Assembly: GCF_014650055.1 (NCBI RefSeq)
Contig: NZ_BMUF01000013.1
Coordinates: forward strand, 62,001-126,000
Length of the DNA stretch: 64,000 nt
Direction of reading: 5' to 3'
From: Streptomyces malachitofuscus
GTDB lineage: Bacteria; Actinomycetota; Actinomycetes; Streptomycetales; Streptomycetaceae
Shown here: piece after piece, positions 8,934 through 17,543 of the stretch
Layout: each line of letters begins with the position of its first letter
Numbering within the stretch: position 1 is the first letter of the stretch
The notes under the pieces: generated by a model
What the model was told of the DNA's origin: nothing
Databases searched by the model: none
What the model saw: the letters and a program-made list of their open reading frames with translations, nothing else
Made by a program: the position numbers and the translations under genes

Positions 8934-10528
8934 GCGAGCAGCTCCTCGCCGGTCAGCGCCCAGTGGGCGGCGCTCATCTTGGCCAGCGTCTCGCGCCATT
9001 CGGCGGCCGGCTCGGAGTCCGCGACCACCCCGGCCGAGGCCTGGGTGCTGTAGCGGTCCCCGTCGTGGACGACGGTGCGGATGCACAGCGCGAGGACCGC
9101 GAAGCCGCGTACGTCGACGAGGCCGAGGGCGCCGGCGTAGATGCCGCGCGGCCCGTCCTCGATGTCGTGGATGATCTCCATGGCGCGCAGCTTGGGCGCG
9201 CCGGTCATGGTGCCGGCGGGGAAGGTCGCGCAGATGGACGCCCAGACGTCGACGCCGTCACGGATCCGGCCCGAGACCGTCGACACCAAGTGGTGGACGT
9301 AGGCGAAGCGTTCCACCTCCATCATCGTGTCGACGCGCAGCGTGTCCGGCACGCACACCCGTCCGATGTCGTTGCGGCACAGGTCGACGAGCATGATGTG
9401 CTCGGCCTGTTCCTTGGCGCTCGCCCGCAGTTCCGCGACCCGGCGGGCGTCCTCGGCGGGGTCGGCCGCCCGGGGCGTGGTGCCCGCGATGGGCCGCATC
9501 GAGAGGGTGCCGTCCTGGATGCGCACGAACAGCTCGGGGCTGGCCCCGATGACCGTGCGGCCCGCCCAGGGGACGAGGTACATGTACGGCGAGGGGTTGC
9601 GGTGGCTGAGCCGCCGGTAGACCTGGAGGGGCGTCAGCTCGCTCTCCACGTCGATGCGGTGGCCGATCTGGATCTGGTAGCTGTCGCCGACTCCGATGTG
9701 CTCCAGGCACCGCCGGGCGCGGCGGGTGAACGTCTCCTCGTCCACCGTGTCGCGCACCGAGCGGGGCTCGGGCGCGTCCGGGACCGCCGCCCGCGCGGCG
9801 CCCCGTGCCCGGGCCCGGTCCAGGGCGGCGGGCAGATCCGGTGCCGGTCCGCCGAGCCGGGGCCCGCGGGCGGCGAGACGGCGGAGCCCGCCGCCGCGCA
9901 GGTCGTACCAGAGGGTGTCCTTGAAGAGGGTGAGCGTGCACCGCGGCAGGTCCGCCCCGGGCCGCGGGGCGGGCAGGTCCTCCATGGCCCAGGCCGCCTC
10001 GTAGGAGAGGGTCGTGAGGAACCCGAAGGCGAAGGTGCCGGTGGGCACGTCGGTGTCGACGTCGAACACGTCCTGTACGGCGTGCAGCACCCGCCACACC
10101 GTGTCCGGGCCGGCCAGGGGCCAGCTGCGGGTGCCGTCGGCGCCGGCCGGCGGACGGCCGGTGGCGGCCGTGACGGCGGCGGTGAGCGGCTCCCCGAGGC
10201 CCCCGGGCGCCACGAGTTCCACGCGGTCGGCATGGACCCGCAGTTCGGCCAGCCGTCCGCAGCCCACGGCGGCGAAGTGGCGGTCCTGGTCGGGTCCGTC
10301 GAGGCTCTCGAAGAGATAGACGTCTTCCGGTGTCCGAATGGCGGACAATTCCTCGTAGAGATTGAGGGCGTCCACGTAAGGGATTTCGTCGGACGTCACC
10401 CGCACCGCGACTTTTTCCGTCCGTGCGGGGGCCGCGCGCCCTGAATGGTCCCCTCCGGATCGGGGTGGTCCCTGCTCACTCGATTCCTGCGGCAACGCCG
10501 CGGCCGATTCCACCGATACCAATGACAC
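8930..10528 (-). CDS. Anthranilate/ADIC synthase-like component I
   Basis: The 532-residue protein is a chorismate-binding enzyme of the TrpE/PabB/MST family. The C-terminal catalytic domain (about 260-520) contains IGASPELFVRIQDGTLSMRP, PIAGT at about 346-350, the EHIMLVDLCRNDIGRV stretch and GAPKLRAMEIIHDIE. The alanine in PIAGT, where PabB has a lysine (PIKGT), argues for direct amination to anthranilate or ADIC. I placed the start at GTG 10528, with AAAGG eight bases upstream; the frame stays open to 10795 but would then run across the divergent regulator start. It is the first gene of the long minus operon and shares a 244-bp divergent promoter region with the MocR gene. Confidence 0.85.
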   Translation of the reverse strand: MSLVSVESAAALPQESSEQGPPRSGGDHSGRAAPARTEKVAVRVTSDEIPYVDALNLYEELSAIRTPEDVYLFESLDGPDQDRHFAAVGCGRLAELRVHADRVELVAPGGLGEPLTAAVTAATGRPPAGADGTRSWPLAGPDTVWRVLHAVQDVFDVDTDVPTGTFAFGFLTTLSYEAAWAMEDLPAPRPGADLPRCTLTLFKDTLWYDLRGGGLRRLAARGPRLGGPAPDLPAALDRARARGAARAAVPDAPEPRSVRDTVDEETFTRRARRCLEHIGVGDSYQIQIGHRIDVESELTPLQVYRRLSHRNPSPYMYLVPWAGRTVIGASPELFVRIQDGTLSMRPIAGTTPRAADPAEDARRVAELRASAKEQAEHIMLVDLCRNDIGRVCVPDTLRVDTMMEVERFAYVHHLVSTVSGRIRDGVDVWASICATFPAGTMTGAPKLRAMEIIHDIEDGPRGIYAGALGLVDVRGFAVLALCIRTVVHDGDRYSTQASAGVVADSEPAAEWRETLAKMSAAHWALTGEELLA

Positions 10529-10772
10529 AACGCTTGCCTTTCGATCGCCAGGATCGCAGGGGGCGTCGAAGAATTGGTCCTCACACACCTGTGGGAGCGC
10601 CCCTCCGCCGGGCGCAGCACCGCACATCGCACGCTCCGGACGGCATCGTCCGGATCCCCCCTGCCACACCGGCCACCGGACCTGAACCGGCGCCGAATGC
10701 GCGTGCGAGGCAACTCCATCAAATGTTTCAATGCCCCGGCCATACCACTTCGTTGCTTCAAGAGGAGACCAC
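10529..10772. promoter_or_regulatory. Divergent promoter region, synthase operon and mocR
   Basis: This 244-bp gap separates the start codons of two divergent transcription units, so both promoters and any MocR binding site should lie here. The half nearest mocR (about 10710-10760) is clearly less GC-rich than its surroundings, as promoters in this genome are. I could not assign -10/-35 boxes or an operator with confidence. Confidence 0.5.
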
Positions 10773-12200
10773 TTGTCGCGGCACATCGCGCTCACGGTGG
10801 ACCGGGATTCGCGGCTTCCCCTGGCACTGCAGATACGCGACTCGCTCCGCGCGTTGGTTGAGAACGGAACTTTAAAGCCTGGAACTCGAATACCCTCCAG
10901 CCGTCAGCTCTCCATCGACATCGGGGTCTCCCGGAGCGTCGTGGTCGAGGCGTACGACCAGCTGACGGCCGAGGGCTATCTGACCGGCCGCCGTGGTTCG
11001 GGCACCTTCGTCACCGCGCACACCGGCGCGGACGCGGCCGCCTCCGCCCTCGCCACGCTCACCGAGGAACCGGCCCCCGGCGCCCGGTGGGACCTGCGCA
11101 CCGGCCCCACCGACACCGTGGACTTCCCCCGTACGGAGTGGCTGCGCTGCGCGAGTGCCGTGATCGGCGGGGCCGGCCGCCAGGAGCTCGGGTACTCCCC
11201 GCTCGCCGGAGTCCCCCACGCACGGCGTGTCCTGACCGGATATCTGGGCCGGGTGCGCGGGGTCCGCGGCCGGCCCGAGGATCTGATGATCACCTCCGGT
11301 TTCGCCCAGGGCCTGGCGCTGGTCTGCCGGGTGCTGCTCGACCGGGGGCACACCGCGCTGGCGGTCGAGGACCCGGGCCACCCCGGCGAACGCGAGTTCA
11401 TCGGCCAGTCGGGGCTGCGGCCCGTCGGCATTCCCGTCGACGAGGACGGGCTCGACGTGGAGCGCCTCGAGGCCAGCGGTGCGCGGGCCGTGCTGATCAC
11501 CCCGGCCAACCAGTTCCCGACCGGGGTGCGCCTGAGCCGGGAACGCCGCGAGCGGCTCGTCGCCTGGGCCCGCGAGGTCGACGGCTATGTGCTGGAGGAC
11601 GACTTCGACACCGGCTTCCTGGATCCCGCCGACCGGCTGCCCGCCCTGCAGGGCCTCGCTCCGGACCGCGTCGTCTACGCGGGCAGCGCCAGCAAGACCC
11701 TCGCCCCGGCGTTACGGCTGGGCTGGCTGGCGGGTCCGCCGGAGCTGATGGCCTCCGTCGAACACGTGCGCGCCGGCTGGGACATCGGCTGCTCGGGGCT
11801 CGAACAGCTCACGTTCGCGCGTTTCATCGACACCGGCGCCTTCGACCGCCACCAGCGCAGGCTCCGCACCGAGTTCCGCCGCCGTCGCCGCACCGTCCTC
11901 GCCCACCTGGACACCGAGCTGCCCGGCGCCTGGCTGCCGGGCGGCACCGGCGGGCTGCAGGCGTACGTCCGGCTCCCGTCCCACATCGACGAACAGGCCC
12001 TCGTCCGCGCCGCCCGCCGCCGCTCGGTCCTGGTGCGCGGCGGACGCGACTACTCCGCGTCCGCCGCCGGGAGTCCACCGGCCCTCGTCATCGGCTACGC
12101 GAAGGCCAACTGCGCGGCCCTGACCCGCAGCCTCACCGAGGTGGGCGCCGCCTACCGGGAACAGGAGCAGCCACCGGACCCCGCGGCCCGGCCGGCCTGA
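10773..12200 (+). CDS. MocR/PdxR-type GntR regulator with aminotransferase domain
   Basis: The 475-residue protein joins an N-terminal GntR winged helix (about 1-75, with RDSRLPLALQIRDSLRALVE and PSSRQLSIDIGVSRSVVVEAYD) to a fold-type I aminotransferase domain (about 110-460). The PLP-binding lysine is Lys308 in GSASKTLAP. MocR proteins sense PLP or an amino compound and control the adjacent operon. The start is TTG at 10773, preceded by AGAGGAG at the right distance; an ATG at 10731 lacks such a site. Codon 314 is TTA (11712-11714), the rare leucine codon read by the bldA tRNA, which would delay translation until development. This fits a pathway-specific regulator of the divergent biosynthetic operon. 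Confidence 0.88.
   Translation: MSRHIALTVDRDSRLPLALQIRDSLRALVENGTLKPGTRIPSSRQLSIDIGVSRSVVVEAYDQLTAEGYLTGRRGSGTFVTAHTGADAAASALATLTEEPAPGARWDLRTGPTDTVDFPRTEWLRCASAVIGGAGRQELGYSPLAGVPHARRVLTGYLGRVRGVRGRPEDLMITSGFAQGLALVCRVLLDRGHTALAVEDPGHPGEREFIGQSGLRPVGIPVDEDGLDVERLEASGARAVLITPANQFPTGVRLSRERRERLVAWAREVDGYVLEDDFDTGFLDPADRLPALQGLAPDRVVYAGSASKTLAPALRLGWLAGPPELMASVEHVRAGWDIGCSGLEQLTFARFIDTGAFDRHQRRLRTEFRRRRRTVLAHLDTELPGAWLPGGTGGLQAYVRLPSHIDEQALVRAARRRSVLVRGGRDYSASAAGSPPALVIGYAKANCAALTRSLTEVGAAYREQEQPPDPAARPA
11712..11714 (+). other. TTA (bldA-dependent) codon in mocR
   Basis: The in-frame codon between GCG and CGG in the stretch encoding APALRLG is TTA. In Streptomyces TTA is read only by the bldA-encoded tRNA and is concentrated in regulators of antibiotic production. 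Here it would tie the cluster regulator to developmental timing. Confidence 0.85.
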
Positions 12201-12224
12201 ACCGCGCGCGAACACTCCGTGGAT

Positions 12225-12367
12225 AAGGCCCCGACGGCGCACCGGGTGCCCGGACGGGGCGCGAGTGGGCCGAGTGCGTACGCCTCGCCGCCGCCGCGGG
12301 ATGCGTCCACCTGGAGGAGACCGAGTCACTGACAGCGCTGGCGGAACAGCTGCGCGACGAGGGCTGA
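12225..12367 (+). pseudogene. Remnant of a small protein gene
   Basis: From about 12225 to the TGA at 12365-12367 one frame reads a plausible protein tail: TGREWAECVRLAAA followed by a helix-rich end with LEETESL and LTALAEQLRDEG. A TAA lies just upstream and no ATG, GTG or TTG is available in frame, so it cannot be translated as it stands. It resembles the C-terminal part of short proteins often found beside XRE/DUF397 pairs, one of which follows directly. I read it as a decayed neighbour of that pair; chance coding character in high-GC DNA is the alternative. Confidence 0.4.
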
Positions 12368-12464
12368 CCAGTTGCGTCATTCACCCCACTGCTGGACAAC
12401 GCTGCGCTTACGCTCGACCACGGAACGAAACGGACGCCGTGAGGCGTTGAAGCGAGGTGCCGCC

Positions 12465-13304
12465 GTGGTCAACATCCAGTCGCTCGACCCCACCGCTTCC
12501 CCGCTCGACTACTACGGCTGGGAACTGCGCCGCCAACGCGAGGCGCACGGCCTCAAACAGAGCCAGCTCGGCGACATCATCTTCTGCACGGGCTCGCTGA
12601 TCGGCCAGATCGAGACCACGAAGAAGGTCCCGACCCGCGACTTCTCCGAACGCGTGGACGCGGCGCTCGGCACGGACGGGCTGTTCTCCCGCCTGATCGG
12701 TCTGGTGCTGCGCAGCCAACTGCCCAACTGGTTCCAGCCGTACGCGGAGATGGAAGCGAAGGCCGCGTACATCTCGACGTACCAGGCGCAGTTGGTCTAC
12801 GGGCTGTTGCAGACGGAGGAGTACGCGCGGGCGGTGCTCAGCGTGGAGAACCACAGCAAGGTGGACGAGGTGGTGGCGACCAGGATGGAGCGCCAGCGCA
12901 TCCTCATGCGTGCCCAGCCACCCGCACTCTGGGTAGTCCTGGACGAGGCCGCTTTGCTCCGAGAGATCGGCGGGCCCGACGTCATGCGTCGGCAACTCGC
13001 TCACCTGTTGTCCTTCGGAAGCAATCCCTGGGTGGAGGTCCAGATCCTGCCCTTCCGTCCGGGCCAACACGCCGGAATGATGGGGTCGTTCAATCTTCTG
13101 AGGTTTGAGGACAACCCCGATCTGTTCTACATGGACGGATACGACCAGGGTCACATGACGGCCAATCCGGACGTGATCAAGGAGCGCTCGGTCGGCTACG
13201 CTCGACTTCAAGCCTCAGCCCTCTCCCCCGAGGACTCGGCGAGACTGATCACCCGCGTGATGGAGGAACGCTATGCGACCCAGCACCGCACTGAGGAACG
13301 TTGA
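12465..13304 (+). CDS. XRE-family regulator with DUF5753 domain
   Basis: The 279-residue protein has an N-terminal XRE helix-turn-helix (about 15-75: LRRQREAHGLKQSQLGDIIF and SLIGQIETTKKVPT) and a long C-terminal DUF5753 domain (about 95-270) containing YISTYQAQLVYGLLQTEEYARA. Such proteins are very abundant in Streptomyces and are almost always paired with a DUF397 protein, as here (overlap 32 bp). Some pairs affect development and antibiotic production and some behave like toxin-antitoxin modules. I chose the GTG at 12465 because GAGGTG lies just upstream; the frame opens at 12372. Which of the many paralogous pairs this corresponds to cannot be told. Confidence 0.85.
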   Translation: MVNIQSLDPTASPLDYYGWELRRQREAHGLKQSQLGDIIFCTGSLIGQIETTKKVPTRDFSERVDAALGTDGLFSRLIGLVLRSQLPNWFQPYAEMEAKAAYISTYQAQLVYGLLQTEEYARAVLSVENHSKVDEVVATRMERQRILMRAQPPALWVVLDEAALLREIGGPDVMRRQLAHLLSFGSNPWVEVQILPFRPGQHAGMMGSFNLLRFEDNPDLFYMDGYDQGHMTANPDVIKERSVGYARLQASALSPEDSARLITRVMEERYATQHRTEER

Positions 13305-13470
13305 GTGGCGTAAGTCCAGTTACAGCGGAAGCAACGGCGGTGATTGCGTCGAGGTCGCCCCCACCTGCCCCACCGGTGCCGTCCCCGTCCGTGACAGCAA
13401 GAACCCCTCCGGTCCGGTCGTCACCGTCGGTGCCGGTGCCTGGCAGGCGTTCGTCGACGGTCTGCGGTAG
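13273..13470 (+). CDS. DUF397 protein
   Basis: This 65-residue protein has the DUF397 signature: WRKSSYSGSNGGDCVEVA (12-29), then VRDSKNPSGP and a C-terminal WQAFVDGLR. It starts inside the last 32 bp of the XRE gene in another frame, so the two are translationally coupled. DUF397 proteins are the small partners of XRE/DUF5753 regulators and are thought to bind them. No independent biochemical role can be read from the sequence. Confidence 0.88.
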   Translation: MRPSTALRNVEWRKSSYSGSNGGDCVEVAPTCPTGAVPVRDSKNPSGPVVTVGAGAWQAFVDGLR

Positions 13471-13476
13471 CCGCGG

Positions 13477-14136
13477 TCACCGGTCCCGCATCTCCCACAG
13501 CAGCAGTTCCGCCGGCGCGTTCACGGCCACCGCCTCGACGCCCTGCGCGTCCGTGATGCGGGCCGCGTCGCCCGGGGACAGTGGCTCGCCGTCCAGTGTC
13601 ACCTCACCGCGTACGACGTGGGCGTACACGTACGCCCCGTCCGGCACCGCCGTCCGCTCCCCCGGCGCCAGACGGCGGACGTGGAGCATCGCGCCCGCCT
13701 CCGGGAGGGCGTACGGGGTGGAGTCGGCTATGCCCCGGACGACCTCGTAGAAAGGGTCGCCGCCCGGTTCGAGGGGGGCCAGCCACATCTGGAGGAAGAT
13801 GAGGGGGGCCGGGCCGGCGTTGCGTTCCACGTGGCGGACGCCGGACGCGGCGCTCAGGCGCTGGACGTCGCCGGGGTGGATCACCGTCTCGTGGCCCGTG
13901 GAGTCGCGGTGGGTCAGCTCGCCCTCCACCACCCACGTGACGATCTCGGTGTGGCTGTGCGGATGCTCGTCGAAGCCGGCACCGGGGGCGAGGCGCTCCT
14001 CGTTGCAGGCGATCACCGCGCCGAAGCGGAGGTTGCCGGGGTCGTAGTGGGGGCCGAAGGAGAAGGCGTGGCGGGTCTCGATTCCGGCCGCCGGATCGCC
14101 GCCCTGATAGCGCTCGCGAGCGCGCCGTACGTCCAT
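13477..14136 (-). CDS. Pirin-family bicupin
   Basis: The 219-residue protein matches the pirin family. The first cupin carries the metal-binding residues in EHPHSHTEIVTWVVEGELTHRDS and the preceding FGPHYDPGNLRFGAV; the second (about 140-215) is degenerate, as is usual. Pirins of the YhaK/YhhW type can act as quercetin dioxygenases or redox sensors, and actinobacterial members are mostly uncharacterised. The ATG at 14136 gives a normal-length N-terminus starting MDVRRARERYQ; the frame remains open upstream but runs toward the divergent fasR start. It converges on DUF397 with only a few bases between, so no separate terminator is visible there. Confidence 0.85.
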   Translation of the reverse strand: MDVRRARERYQGGDPAAGIETRHAFSFGPHYDPGNLRFGAVIACNEERLAPGAGFDEHPHSHTEIVTWVVEGELTHRDSTGHETVIHPGDVQRLSAASGVRHVERNAGPAPLIFLQMWLAPLEPGGDPFYEVVRGIADSTPYALPEAGAMLHVRRLAPGERTAVPDGAYVYAHVVRGEVTLDGEPLSPGDAARITDAQGVEAVAVNAPAELLLWEMRDR

Positions 14137-14198
14137 CACATGGACCACGGTAGGCCCTGGGGCACGCCCTCCCGTCCGGATAAGGCAGTCTTGTCCCC

Positions 14199-15404
14199 GT
14201 GCCCGAACCCGAAACCAGCACCAACGAAGCCTCCGCACGCCCCGCCCACCCGCATGCCGCGACGCTGAAGCGGCTGGAGCGGTCGTCCGGCAGCCTCGCC
14301 GCGCAGGCGATCGCGCGGATGGACGAGACGCTGCCCTGGTACCGGGCCATGCCCCCGGAGAACCGTTCCTGGATCGGCCTGGTCGCGCAGGCGGGCATCG
14401 CCGCGTTCACCGAGTGGTTCCGGCGCCCCAACGCCCCGCAGGCCATCTCCACCGACGTCTTCGGCACCGCGCCGCGTGAGCTGACCCGGGCGATCACGCT
14501 GCGGCAGACCGTGGAGATGGTGCGCACCACCATCGAGGTGATGGAGTCCGCCATCGACGAGGTGGCGGCGCCCGGCGACGAGAACGTGCTGCGTGAGGCA
14601 CTGCTGGTGTACGCGCGGGAGATCGCCTTCGCCACGGCCCAGGTGTACGCGCAGGCCGCCGAGGCACGGGGTGCCTGGGACGCGCGTCTGGAGTCGCTGG
14701 TGGTGAACGCCGTGCTCAGCGGCGAGGCCGACGAAGGGGCCGTGTCGCGGGCCGCCGCGCTGGGCTGGAACTCGCCTGAGCATGTGTGCGTGGTGCTGGG
14801 GACCGCCCCCGACGGTGACTCGGAACTGACCGTGGAGGCGATCCGGCGGGCGGCCCGGCACGCCAAGCTCCAGGTGCTGACCGGGGTGCTCGGGGACCGG
14901 CTCGTGGTGATCGCGGGCGGCAGCGACAATCCGCTGGGAGTCGCGAAGTCGCTGATCGGACCGTATGCGGCGGGTCCGGTGGTGGCCGGTCCGGTGGTGC
15001 CGGACCTGCTGGCCGCGACCCGGTCCGCGCAGGCCGCCGCGGCGGGCCTCAAGGCGTGCTCCGCGTGGCAGGACGCCCCGCGCCCGGTGCTGGCGGACGA
15101 TCTGCTTCCGGAGCGCGCGATCGCCGGAGACCCGTCCGCGCGTGAGCAGTTGGTGGAGGAGATCTACAGACCGCTGGAGGAGGCCGGGGCCGCGCTGCTG
15201 GAGACGCTCAGTGTGTATCTGGAACAGGCGAGCAGTCTCGAGGGCGCGGCGCGCATGCTGTTCGTGCATCCCAACACCGTTCGTTACCGGCTTCGACGTG
15301 TGACAGACGTCACCGGATGGTCACCCTCCGATGTACGCTCTGCCTTCACGCTGCGGATCGCGCTGATCCTGGGGCGTCTGGTCGATGGCGATCTTCAGTC
15401 CTAA
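14199..15404 (+). CDS. fasR: FasR, transcriptional activator of the fatty acid synthase operon
   Basis: The 401-residue protein has a PucR-type helix-turn-helix at its C-terminus (about 350-395), with SSLEGAARMLFVHPNTVRYRLRRV. A long N-terminal helical region precedes it. It lies directly upstream of fabD-fabH-acpP-fabF in the same orientation, exactly the arrangement in S. coelicolor, where FasR activates this operon and links membrane lipid supply to growth. The start is the GTG at 14199. A perfect inverted repeat just after the gene (15406-15428) is a candidate binding site. The identification rests on synteny and domain content and is strong. Confidence 0.92.
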   Translation: MPEPETSTNEASARPAHPHAATLKRLERSSGSLAAQAIARMDETLPWYRAMPPENRSWIGLVAQAGIAAFTEWFRRPNAPQAISTDVFGTAPRELTRAITLRQTVEMVRTTIEVMESAIDEVAAPGDENVLREALLVYAREIAFATAQVYAQAAEARGAWDARLESLVVNAVLSGEADEGAVSRAAALGWNSPEHVCVVLGTAPDGDSELTVEAIRRAARHAKLQVLTGVLGDRLVVIAGGSDNPLGVAKSLIGPYAAGPVVAGPVVPDLLAATRSAQAAAAGLKACSAWQDAPRPVLADDLLPERAIAGDPSAREQLVEEIYRPLEEAGAALLETLSVYLEQASSLEGAARMLFVHPNTVRYRLRRVTDVTGWSPSDVRSAFTLRIALILGRLVDGDLQS

Positions 15405-15405
15405 C

Positions 15406-15428
15406 GTTTTGTCGAGGCCCCACAAAAC
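15406..15428. promoter_or_regulatory. Inverted repeat upstream of fabD, possible FasR site
   Basis: GTTTTGT at 15406-15412 and ACAAAAC at 15422-15428 form a perfect 7-bp inverted repeat with a 9-bp spacer, 66 bp before the fabD start. AT-rich palindromes are rare in this DNA. The position between fasR and its target suggests a regulator site or part of the fabD promoter. Confidence 0.4.
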
Positions 15429-15493
15429 CCCCCTCCGTTCTTCGTCCTTGTCCTCACGGGCGGCCGTGGCCGTCCCCAAGAGAGAGTGTGAGA

Positions 15494-16417
15494 GTGCTCG
15501 TACTCGTCGCTCCCGGCCAGGGCGCCCAGACGCCCGGCTTCCTGACTGAATGGCTCGAACTCCCCGGTGCCGCGGACCGCGTCGCCGCGTGGTCCGACGT
15601 CATCGGACTCGACCTCGTCCACTACGGCACCAAGGCCGACGCGGACGCGATCCGTGACACGGCCGTGGCGCAGCCGCTGCTGGTCGCGGCCGGGCTGCTG
15701 TCCGCCTCGGCACTCGGTGCCATCACGGATGTCGCGCCCGGGGCCGTCGCCGGTCACAGCGTCGGTGAGATCACCGCCGCCGCCTTCGCGGGCGTCCTCG
15801 ACGACACCGCCGCGCTGTCCCTGGTCCGCAAGCGGGGTCTGGCCATGGCCGACGCCGCCGCGATCACGGAGACCGGCATGGCGGCGCTGCTCGGCGGCGA
15901 CCCCGAGGTGACCGTGGCGCATCTGGAGAAGCTGGGCCTGACCCCGGCGAACATCAACGGCGCGGGCCAGATCGTCGCGGCCGGCACCAAGGAGCAGCTC
16001 GCCGCGCTGGAGGGGGACAAGCCCGAGGGCGTGCGCCGGGTGGTCATGCTCCAGGTCGCCGGTGCCTTCCACACCCACCACATGGGCCCGGCGGTCGACA
16101 CGCTGGCGGCGGCCGCCGAGGCGCTGACGCCCGGCGACCCGAAGGTCACCTACGTGTCGAACAAGGACGGCGAGGCCGTCGCCTCCGGCGCCGAGGTGCT
16201 GCAGCGCCTGGTCGGCCAGGTCGCCAACCCGGTCCGCTGGGACCTGTGCATGGAGACCTTCAAGGAGCTCGGCGTCACCGCCCTCCTCGAGGTCTGCCCC
16301 GGCGGCACCCTGACCGGCCTCGCCAAGCGCGCCCTGCCCGGCGTCAGGACGCTGGCCCTGAAGACCCCCGCCGACCTCGACGCGGCCCGCGAGCTCATCG
16401 CCGAGCACGCCGCCTGA
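15494..16417 (+). CDS. fabD: Malonyl-CoA:ACP transacylase
   Basis: The 307-residue enzyme moves the malonyl group from CoA to acyl carrier protein, providing the extender unit for type II fatty acid synthesis and probably for polyketide pathways too. The catalytic serine is Ser89 in GHSVGE, and the partner histidine lies in AGAFHTHHM. The start VLVLVAPGQG at GTG 15494 matches the family start; a GTG at 15488 two codons earlier is an alternative. It heads the fabD-fabH-acpP-fabF operon, with fabH starting 22 bp after its stop. Confidence 0.95.
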   Translation: MLVLVAPGQGAQTPGFLTEWLELPGAADRVAAWSDVIGLDLVHYGTKADADAIRDTAVAQPLLVAAGLLSASALGAITDVAPGAVAGHSVGEITAAAFAGVLDDTAALSLVRKRGLAMADAAAITETGMAALLGGDPEVTVAHLEKLGLTPANINGAGQIVAAGTKEQLAALEGDKPEGVRRVVMLQVAGAFHTHHMGPAVDTLAAAAEALTPGDPKVTYVSNKDGEAVASGAEVLQRLVGQVANPVRWDLCMETFKELGVTALLEVCPGGTLTGLAKRALPGVRTLALKTPADLDAARELIAEHAA

Positions 16418-16439
16418 TCGCCCTAAGGAGCCGACCCGC

Positions 16440-17441
16440 ATGGCGAAGATCAAGCCCAGCAAGGGCGCCCCGTACGCGCGCATCCTCGGCGTGGGCGGCT
16501 ACCGGCCCACCCGGATCGTGCCGAACGAGGTGATCCTGGAGACGATCGACTCGTCCGACGAGTGGATCCGTTCCCGCTCCGGCATCGAGACCCGGCACTG
16601 GGCCTCGCCCGAGGAGACGGTCGCGGCGATGTCCATCGAGGCGTCCGGCAAGGCGATCGCGGACGCCGGGATCGACGCCTCGCAGATCGGCGCCGTCGTC
16701 GTCTCGACCGTCTCGCACTTCAGCCAGACCCCGGCCGTCGCGACGGAGATCGCCGACAGGCTGGGCACGGACAGGGCCGCCGCCTTCGACATCTCGGCCG
16801 GCTGCGCGGGCTTCGGCTACGGGCTCACGCTGGCCAAGGGCATGGTGGTCGAGGGGTCGGCCGAGTACGTCCTGGTCATCGGCGTGGAGCGGCTGAGCGA
16901 CCTGACCGACCTGGAGGACCGGGCCACCGCCTTCCTGTTCGGTGACGGCGCCGGCGCGGTCGTCGTCGGCCCGTCCAAGGAGCCCGCGATCGGCCCGACC
17001 GTGTGGGGCTCGGAGGGCGACAAGTCCGAGACCATCAAGCAGACGGTGCCGTGGACGGACTACCGCGACGGGACCGTCGAGAAGTTCCCCGCGATCACGC
17101 AGGAGGGCCAGGCGGTGTTCCGCTGGGCCGTGTTCGAGATGGCGAAGGTCGCCCAGCAGGCGCTGGACGCGGCCGGGATCACCGCGGACGACCTGGACGT
17201 CTTCATCCCGCACCAGGCCAACGTGCGGATCATCGACTCGATGGTGAAGACCCTGAAACTGCCGGAGCACGTCATGGTCGCCCGTGACATCCGCACCACC
17301 GGCAACACCTCGGCCGCCTCGATCCCGCTCGCGATGGAGCGGCTCCTGGCGACCGGCGAGGCGAAGAGCGGCGACACCGCGCTCGTCATCGGCTTCGGGG
17401 CGGGTCTCGTCTACGCCGCAACGGTCGTTACCCTCCCCTAG
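16440..17441 (+). CDS. fabH: Beta-ketoacyl-ACP synthase III
   Basis: The 333-residue condensing enzyme joins an acyl-CoA primer to malonyl-ACP, starting each fatty acid chain. The triad is complete: Cys122 in SAGCAGFG, His258 in IPHQANVR and Asn289 in TTGNTSAAS. In Streptomyces FabH accepts branched primers such as isobutyryl-CoA, which sets the iso/anteiso pattern of the lipids. The ATG follows a clear AAGGAG 22 bp after fabD. Length is normal. Confidence 0.95.
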   Translation: MAKIKPSKGAPYARILGVGGYRPTRIVPNEVILETIDSSDEWIRSRSGIETRHWASPEETVAAMSIEASGKAIADAGIDASQIGAVVVSTVSHFSQTPAVATEIADRLGTDRAAAFDISAGCAGFGYGLTLAKGMVVEGSAEYVLVIGVERLSDLTDLEDRATAFLFGDGAGAVVVGPSKEPAIGPTVWGSEGDKSETIKQTVPWTDYRDGTVEKFPAITQEGQAVFRWAVFEMAKVAQQALDAAGITADDLDVFIPHQANVRIIDSMVKTLKLPEHVMVARDIRTTGNTSAASIPLAMERLLATGEAKSGDTALVIGFGAGLVYAATVVTLP

Positions 17442-17543
17442 GCACTCCGTGCCGGATCATCGGATCCGTCACGGGCACCGCAGAACCCGCCGCCCACGCG
17501 GCAAGCACCACAACCGCTGGAATCACAACGAAGGAGCGCCACC

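Noticed and set aside
8930..10528. PabB (aminodeoxychorismate synthase) identity for the synthase
   Set aside because: The motif is PIAGT, not PIKGT; the Lys that forms the covalent intermediate in PabB is absent.
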